NCBI GenBank assembly: GCA_021823305.1
Contig: JAKAOE010000028.1
Location: forward strand, 1-10,441
DNA length: 10,441 bases
Source of the DNA: Acidobacteriota bacterium
GTDB lineage: Bacteria > Acidobacteriota > Terriglobia > Terriglobales > SCQP01
Direction: 5' to 3'
In this document: positions 6,973 to 10,441 of the stretch, piece by piece
Layout of the letters: every line of letters starts with the position of its first letter
How positions within the stretch are numbered: the stretch's first letter is position 1
The notes under the pieces: model-generated
The model's input: only the letters and a program-made list of their open reading frames with translations
Databases searched by the model: none
Told to the model about the DNA's origin: nothing
Program-made: the position numbers and the translations under genes

Positions 6973-7709
6973 GTGCCCGCCCCCCGCCGTTTGCCCGTCC
7001 ACTTCGACGTCGTCGCCTTCGGCGCCCACCCCGACGATCTGGAGGCGGTCATGGCGGCACCGCGCTCAAGCTGCGCCAGGCCGGCCGCACCATTCTCTTC
7101 GTGGATTTGTGCGACGGCGAGCCCGCGCGCTATGCCCCGGCCGGCGTCCGCGGGCGCCAGGCGGCGCTCGCCGCGCGCCTGCTTGGCGTCCAGCGCCTTA
7201 CCCTCCGCCTACGCGATCGCCTCATCCGCGACACCATCGCCGCCCGCCTCCAGGTCGCCGCGCTGCTGCGGCATTACCGCCCGCGCTGGGTCTTCACCAC
7301 CGCCGGCGCCGGCGTCCATCCCGACCATCAGGCCGCCGCCGCCATCGTCGCCAACGGCGTCTTCTACGCCCTGCCCAAGTGGGACCAGGTCGCCGGCGCC
7401 GCCGCTCTCCGCCGCTCCGAGCCGCACGTCATCGAGCGCCTCTTTTTCGGCCACTGCCGCATGGAGCCCGCCTGGAGCCGCTTTGATTTCGCCGTGGACG
7501 TCAGCGCCGTCTATGAGCGCAAGCTCGCCGCCCTGCGCGCCTACGAGTCCGTCTTCCGCGGCGACCAGGCCACCCTGCTCGACAAATACGCGGCCGAGGA
7601 CCGCTACATCGGCAGCCTGGTCGGCGTCCGCTTCGCCGAATCCTTCCGCGCCCGCAGCCCGCTGCTCGTCGCCTCCCCCGAGGCCTTCCTCCCCGCCCGC
7701 TTCGGTTAG
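6973..7709 (+). pseudogene. PIG-L/LmbE family deacetylase, frameshifted by one base
   Basis: PIG-L/LmbE enzymes are zinc-dependent N-deacetylases of GlcNAc-type substrates, including steps of bacillithiol and mycothiol synthesis. The N-terminus in one frame, FDVVAFGAHPDDLEAVM (residues 11-27), has the zinc motif AHPDDxE. The rest of the protein lies in another frame from about 7053. It reads GGTALKLRQAG, a VDLCDGEP segment, the second zinc motif region GVHPDHQAA and a C-terminal YERKLAALRAYESVF. Restoring one G in the GG at 7053-7054 (ATG GGC GGC ACC) joins the parts into an ordinary 245-residue protein. All else looks intact, so the lesion is either very recent or a sequencing error. As given, translation leaves the family frame after residue 27 and runs on to 7785, into the convergent gene. 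It lies 9 bases after the DUF302 gene, probably in the same transcript. Confidence 0.85.
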
Positions 7710-7747
7710 CCGCGACCGCGGTGAGGCCGCGCTGGAGCCCGCGCCAA

Positions 7748-8440
7748 TCAGCGCCCCAGCGCGATCGTTATTTGCCCCGGCTTGAAATCCACCTCCAGTT
7801 GCTCCCCGCCGGTCAACCTCCAGCCGGTTACGGTCGCATTTCTTAGCCTGACTGTCATCGCTCTCATTTGCCTGCCCATCCGGTCGCTCGTGGTGGCGAC
7901 CAGTTGGAGCGATTGCGCCCGGCCGCTCAACCCCGCCAGGATGAGGTCTCGGGTTGCCGGGCTCAGTGTGGTCGTGCACACCAACTCGGTCGCGCCATTG
8001 CTGTCGCTGTACCGCAGAGAGTTGCAGTCGATGAGATTTCCGCCAGCCGGGGGCGGAGAAGCCTGAACCGGCGCCGCCGCCGGCGCGCTGCGCAGCGCGC
8101 CGCTGGGCGGGGTGTTCGCCGTAAACGCCGCCGCCGTCGCGCCCGCGCTTGCGCCCAGGACCGTAATCCGACTGGCCCAGATCATGCTGCCCGTTAGCTT
8201 GCCCGTCACCTGCACCGAATTGCCGGCCTGCAGGCGGGCGTGCGAGAATCGCCCGCCCGCCACCTCCACCGCGCCCTGCGTCCGCACCCAGACTGGGGCG
8301 CGTCCCGGCTGGTCCAGTTGAAAATAGCCGGCGCGCAGGACGCCGACGGTTCCCGTGTAAACCTGCTGGGCGGGCAACAGGATCGCGCCGAGCGCGATCA
8401 GCGTGCCGGCCCGGACGGCCCATGATGTCAGGATTCGCAT
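7748..8440 (-). CDS. Secreted protein of unknown function, two beta-rich domains
   Basis: The product has 230 residues. A Sec signal peptide is visible (MRILTSWAVR then a hydrophobic core to about 22, likely cut at LPA/QQ near residue 24). Residues 27-95 alternate as in a small beta barrel with VQVTGKLTG and ASRITVL, reminiscent of OB-fold or DUF5666-type domains. A Pro/Ala linker spans about 96-133. The C-terminal domain (134-230) has two cysteines, Cys139 and Cys155, which could pair in the periplasm. Its end, VRLRNATVTGWRLTGGEQLE then VDFKPGQITIAL, is loosely like the last strands of Hcp-type barrels, but this is only a resemblance. The ATG at 8440 has an excellent AAGGAG five bases upstream. 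It is the last gene of the minus-strand group, 19 bases after the cysteine-cluster gene. I do not recognise the family. Confidence 0.85.
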   Translation of the reverse strand: MRILTSWAVRAGTLIALGAILLPAQQVYTGTVGVLRAGYFQLDQPGRAPVWVRTQGAVEVAGGRFSHARLQAGNSVQVTGKLTGSMIWASRITVLGASAGATAAAFTANTPPSGALRSAPAAAPVQASPPPAGGNLIDCNSLRYSDSNGATELVCTTTLSPATRDLILAGLSGRAQSLQLVATTSDRMGRQMRAMTVRLRNATVTGWRLTGGEQLEVDFKPGQITIALGR

Positions 8441-8445
8441 AGGTT

Positions 8446-8451
8446 CTCCTT
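8446..8451 (-). promoter_or_regulatory. Strong ribosome binding site (AAGGAG) of the secreted-protein gene
   Basis: A six-base consensus Shine-Dalgarno on the minus strand lies five bases before the ATG at 8440 and within the 19-base gap to the preceding gene. It decides the start and predicts strong translation. Confidence 0.8.
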
Positions 8452-8459
8452 ATTCGCAC

Positions 8460-9641
8460 TTACCGCGCCAACGTGCCGGTGCCCGGAACGTCGCCGGATG
8501 CGCCGGCAAATTCCCGAAAGCCGCCCTCCGCCTTGGCTGCGGCGTCCGGATTTTGCAACAACCCGAAATCCGCCAGCTTCAGCACCAGGTCTTCCCCCAG
8601 ATCGATGTTCTCCCGCTCCTGAATCGCTGCCATGGCCGCGCGCGCCGTCCGGCCATGAAAATAGTGCAGCACGTGCAGCACCGCCACTGGCAGCTCCAGC
8701 GGGTCGAGCTGGCTGTAGCTGAGCGTGCGCACGCTATCGGTTGCGATGTTTACCAGTTCAAAGGCCGCCGGTTCAAGCCGCTCCGGCAGTTGCGCATCGC
8801 GCAGTCGCTCGTAGGCCAGCCGCGCCAGCCGCGCCAGCGCCCGCGCTTCCGGTCCGCAGATGGCCAGTACCTGCGTCCATGGCAACTCCCGGACCCGCTC
8901 GGCGCAGGCACGGTACCACTCCATTTCACGCCCCAGCCAGTTGCGCCACAGCCGCCGCTGCGCGCCGGGTTCGGCGCGATGGTCAAGCTGCTCGGCGCGC
9001 AGCGGCTCGGCTTCGCTCGAGCGTGCGGCAGCCAGCAATGGACGCAGCGCCTCCAGATCGAAGCCCAAGTCCAGCGCGCACCATAGTGCCAGGCTGCGCT
9101 CAACCGTTCCCAACAGTGGATGCACGTAGTCGCGCCAGAACGCCTGGCCGCGCGCCCCGCGCACGTATTTGCAATACCAGGTCGAGCAGGTGGATTCGCG
9201 GTACCTCCAGACCCCGCAGCGGCCGCCGTCCTCCAAATAATGTGGGCAGCGCAGCGCCCGGCTGCGCCCGAAAGCCGCCGCCCCGTGCCGGTACAACAGC
9301 GCGTAATCGGCCGGCGGCTCCAGGCTCAGTGGTGTGACGCCGACACCGCCCTGGATGCGTTCTTCGACCGTCAGGCGGCCGGCGGCCAGCGCCGGATCGT
9401 CGTCGCTCAGAATCTGCCCGGTGAGGAAATTGTGCAACTCGGGGACGTACGAGCAGCACTTCATCGCCGGCTCGAAGTACAAACGGCCGTCGTCCGGGGC
9501 GGCATCTCCGGGCTTGGCCAGCATGGCGCAATCCGCGCAAGTGGCACGGGTTTCAGCCGGAATCGGCCCCTCGAACAGAGCCTCCAGCCAGCCGGCGTGA
9601 AGCGCCGGCAGGACCGCGGTCGCCCCAGTTTGGCGCGCCAT
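8460..9641 (-). CDS. Eight-cysteine cluster protein, YkgJ/FliB-like (putative metal- or Fe-S-binding)
   Basis: This 393-residue cytoplasmic protein has no signal peptide. The first 160 residues hold exactly eight cysteines. They form CADC (35, 38), KCCSYVPELHNFLTG (62, 63), RCPHY (132), GGRCGVWRYRESTCSTWYCK (142, 152, 157). This order, CxxC then CC then CP then CG(V/I)(W/Y)xxR...C, recalls the YkgJ zinc/iron-chelating family (PF03692), which also covers flagellin lysine N-methylase FliB. The spacing is looser than in short YkgJ proteins, so the assignment is by pattern only. The C-terminal half is helical and Arg/Leu-rich. It ends in a possible winged-helix-like segment (about 310-362, LPVAVLHVLHYFHGR to LKLADFGLL). 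The ATG at 9641 follows an AAGG near the previous stop. The gene lies between the lysine-repeat gene (13 bases away) and the secreted-protein gene (19 bases away). Substrate and reaction are unknown. Confidence 0.85.
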   Translation of the reverse strand: MARQTGATAVLPALHAGWLEALFEGPIPAETRATCADCAMLAKPGDAAPDDGRLYFEPAMKCCSYVPELHNFLTGQILSDDDPALAAGRLTVEERIQGGVGVTPLSLEPPADYALLYRHGAAAFGRSRALRCPHYLEDGGRCGVWRYRESTCSTWYCKYVRGARGQAFWRDYVHPLLGTVERSLALWCALDLGFDLEALRPLLAAARSSEAEPLRAEQLDHRAEPGAQRRLWRNWLGREMEWYRACAERVRELPWTQVLAICGPEARALARLARLAYERLRDAQLPERLEPAAFELVNIATDSVRTLSYSQLDPLELPVAVLHVLHYFHGRTARAAMAAIQERENIDLGEDLVLKLADFGLLQNPDAAAKAEGGFREFAGASGDVPGTGTLAR

Positions 9642-9654
9642 CTATGCCAGCCTT

Positions 9655-9957
9655 TTAGAACTCATAGTGTTTAATTCCCGTCTTGGCATAGGGCTTCGTG
9701 TAGGTCTTCAGCAGTGATTTGTTGAAGGCCTTATGCAGGCCTTTGTTGGCCATGGCGTTGGCCGATTTGCTGTAGCCCGTCGCGGCCCGCTTGGAAGCGC
9801 CTTTGTCCATGACCATGGCGCCCGGCTTCGGCGCCACGCCGCCGCGCGGATGTTTGAGGCTCTGCGCATTGTAGGCGGCGTGCGCCGGCTTGCCCGGCGG
9901 TTTGGGCTTGGGCGTCTGACCCAACAAGCCCCATAACGCCAGCAGAAGTGAATCCAT
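9655..9957 (-). CDS. Small lysine-rich protein with tetrapeptide (xxxK) repeats
   Basis: The product has 100 residues, 15 of them Lys and few acidic, so it is strongly basic. A short hydrophobic start (SLLLALWGLLG, 3-13) leads into a Pro/Lys stretch (QTPKPKPPGKP, 14-24). From residue 44 most lysines fall on positions divisible by four (44, 52, 56, 64, 72, 76, 80, 84, 88, 92, 96). The last seven tetrads are MANK, GLHK, AFNK, SLLK, TYTK, PYAK and TGIK, with a small residue first, often a hydrophobic or aromatic residue second, and Lys last. The chain ends HYEF. The start is certain: AAAGGAGG lies seven bases before the ATG, and upstream extensions are compositionally unlike coding sequence. There are no cysteines. 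I know no such family. It might be a secreted or membrane-tethered polycation, but the N-terminus lacks the positive charge of a normal signal peptide. Confidence 0.85.
   Translation of the reverse strand: MDSLLLALWGLLGQTPKPKPPGKPAHAAYNAQSLKHPRGGVAPKPGAMVMDKGASKRAATGYSKSANAMANKGLHKAFNKSLLKTYTKPYAKTGIKHYEF
9670..9837 (-). repeat. Degenerate 12-base coding repeat (tetrapeptides ending in Lys)
   Basis: This stretch encodes residues 41-96 of the small basic protein as 14 consecutive tetrapeptides, of which 11 end in Lys. The lysine codons are a mix of AAA and AAG, and the other codons vary freely. The periodicity is therefore kept at the protein level and is not a fresh DNA tandem duplication. 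Confidence 0.75.
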
Positions 9958-9964
9958 ACGACGG

Positions 9965-9972
9965 CCTCCTTT
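9965..9972 (-). promoter_or_regulatory. Near-perfect ribosome binding site (AAAGGAGG) of the lysine-repeat gene
   Basis: An eight-base match to the anti-Shine-Dalgarno lies seven bases before the ATG at 9957. It is the strongest ribosome site in the window, which suggests that the small protein is made in quantity. Confidence 0.85.
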
Positions 9973-10000
9973 GGTTTCAGCATTTTTACGGCAGTCCGTT

Positions 10001-10441
10001 TCAATGGCAGGCGGACTGCACGGTGACCACGTTGGAGTAAGCGATGATGGGCGACGTGATGGCGATCCGCGCCCAATAGGCGCCCGCTCGCGGCAGTGTC
10101 CAGAGGGTGGTGAAGCTGCGTTGCCCGGCGGCGTTGAACTGCAGGCGATACACCGGGCCAAGGGGCCGTCCGCCGTACTGCAGCCGGTAAAACAGCGTTC
10201 CAGCCCGGCTCGAAATCAGCGTCGCGGTGAGGCGAATCTGCGCCGGGCACGCCCCCTGGTAGCGCAGCGGCGAGGCGGCGAGCCGCGCCTGGGTCTGCGC
10301 CAGCGGCGCCCACAGCCGGGGCGGCGAAACCTGCGGCGCACGAGCCGTCGCCGGCCGTGCCGACATCGAGCGCGAGGGGGACGCCTGCCCGAGCGGGCGC
10401 AAGTTGAGCGGGGGGTGATAAACATTCCCGATGCCTGCCTG
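10001..10441 (-). CDS. Secreted or surface protein with C-terminal Ig-like beta domain, 5' partial
   Basis: The frame is open to the right edge and starts within QAGIGNVYHPPLN, so the N-terminus is outside the window. A TTG at 10402 is in frame but is unlikely to be the true start. The 146 visible residues comprise a Pro/Arg/Ala-rich linker (about 20-55) and one compact beta domain (about 60-145). This domain begins YQGACPAQIRLTATL and ends AYSNVVTVQSACH. Its two cysteines (visible positions 65 and 145) bracket it as if forming a disulfide. The strand pattern, with TLFYRLQYGGRP, LQFNAAGQRSFTTLWTLP and a GxYWARI strand followed by a SN-containing last strand, fits an Ig-like or bacterial adhesin-type sandwich. 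The gene is 43 bases upstream of the lysine-repeat gene and probably in the same transcript. The function is unknown. Confidence 0.75.
   Translation of the reverse strand, partial: QAGIGNVYHPPLNLRPLGQASPSRSMSARPATARAPQVSPPRLWAPLAQTQARLAASPLRYQGACPAQIRLTATLISSRAGTLFYRLQYGGRPLGPVYRLQFNAAGQRSFTTLWTLPRAGAYWARIAITSPIIAYSNVVTVQSACH

Noticed and set aside
7045..7065. Programmed -1 frameshifting in the deacetylase gene
   Set aside because: There is no slippery heptamer at the junction and no evident downstream stem designed for it. The family does not use frameshifting, so a deleted base or a sequence error is simpler.
7710..7721. CCGC-GACC-GCGG hairpin between the convergent deacetylase and secreted-protein genes as a terminator
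   Set aside because: The stem is only four bases with no T-run on either side, and such palindromes are common by chance at this GC content.
9958..10161. A 68-residue N-terminal extension of the lysine-repeat protein
   Set aside because: It overlaps the Ig-like gene in another frame, has a different composition, and would ignore the AAAGGAGG site placed seven bases before the ATG at 9957.
1..10441. tRNA, rRNA, insertion sequence, integrase or attachment-site signals
   Set aside because: I looked on both strands and found no cloverleaf-like segments, no transposase or recombinase motifs and no matching terminal repeats.

Overview
The window is very GC-rich bacterial DNA. It is gene-dense with short or negative spacing, and its third-codon GC bias is strong enough to leave long meaningless open frames opposite the real genes. 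Several exported proteins have an A-Q-Q or similar junction after the signal peptide, and the right half carries small secreted proteins of unknown function. This fits a soil-type bacterium, and my tentative guess is Acidobacteriota. No rRNA or other marker confirms it.

Left edge (1-413, + strand): the 3' end of an ECF-type sigma factor whose start lies outside the window. Its stop codon overlaps the stop of the convergent operon in a shared CTAG.

Efflux region (410-6411, - strand): a four-gene operon read right to left. It encodes a 67-residue DUF2892/YgaP-like membrane protein, a TolC-type outer membrane factor, an HlyD/AcrA-type lipoprotein adaptor and a 1079-residue RND pump. Each stop overlaps the next start (ATGA, GTGA, then a 14-base overlap), so the whole tripartite pump appears translationally coupled. 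Divergent from it is a DUF302 gene (6544-6963), followed 9 bases later by a PIG-L/LmbE deacetylase gene that is broken by a one-base deletion (6973-7709). The roughly 130-base divergent spacer holds a GTGA-N6-TCAC palindrome, the core of CRP/FNR-family sites, which could control both directions.

Right region (7748-10441, - strand): four closely spaced genes read right to left. They encode the C-terminal part of a secreted Ig-like beta protein, a 100-residue lysine-rich protein, a 393-residue protein with an eight-cysteine cluster of the YkgJ/FliB kind, and a secreted 230-residue protein of unknown function. The lysine-rich protein has Lys at every fourth residue, in seven consecutive tetrapeptides. 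Beside a protein whose cysteine pattern recalls lysine N-methylases, it is the best candidate here for an undescribed system, possibly a substrate protein and its modifying enzyme. That link is inference.
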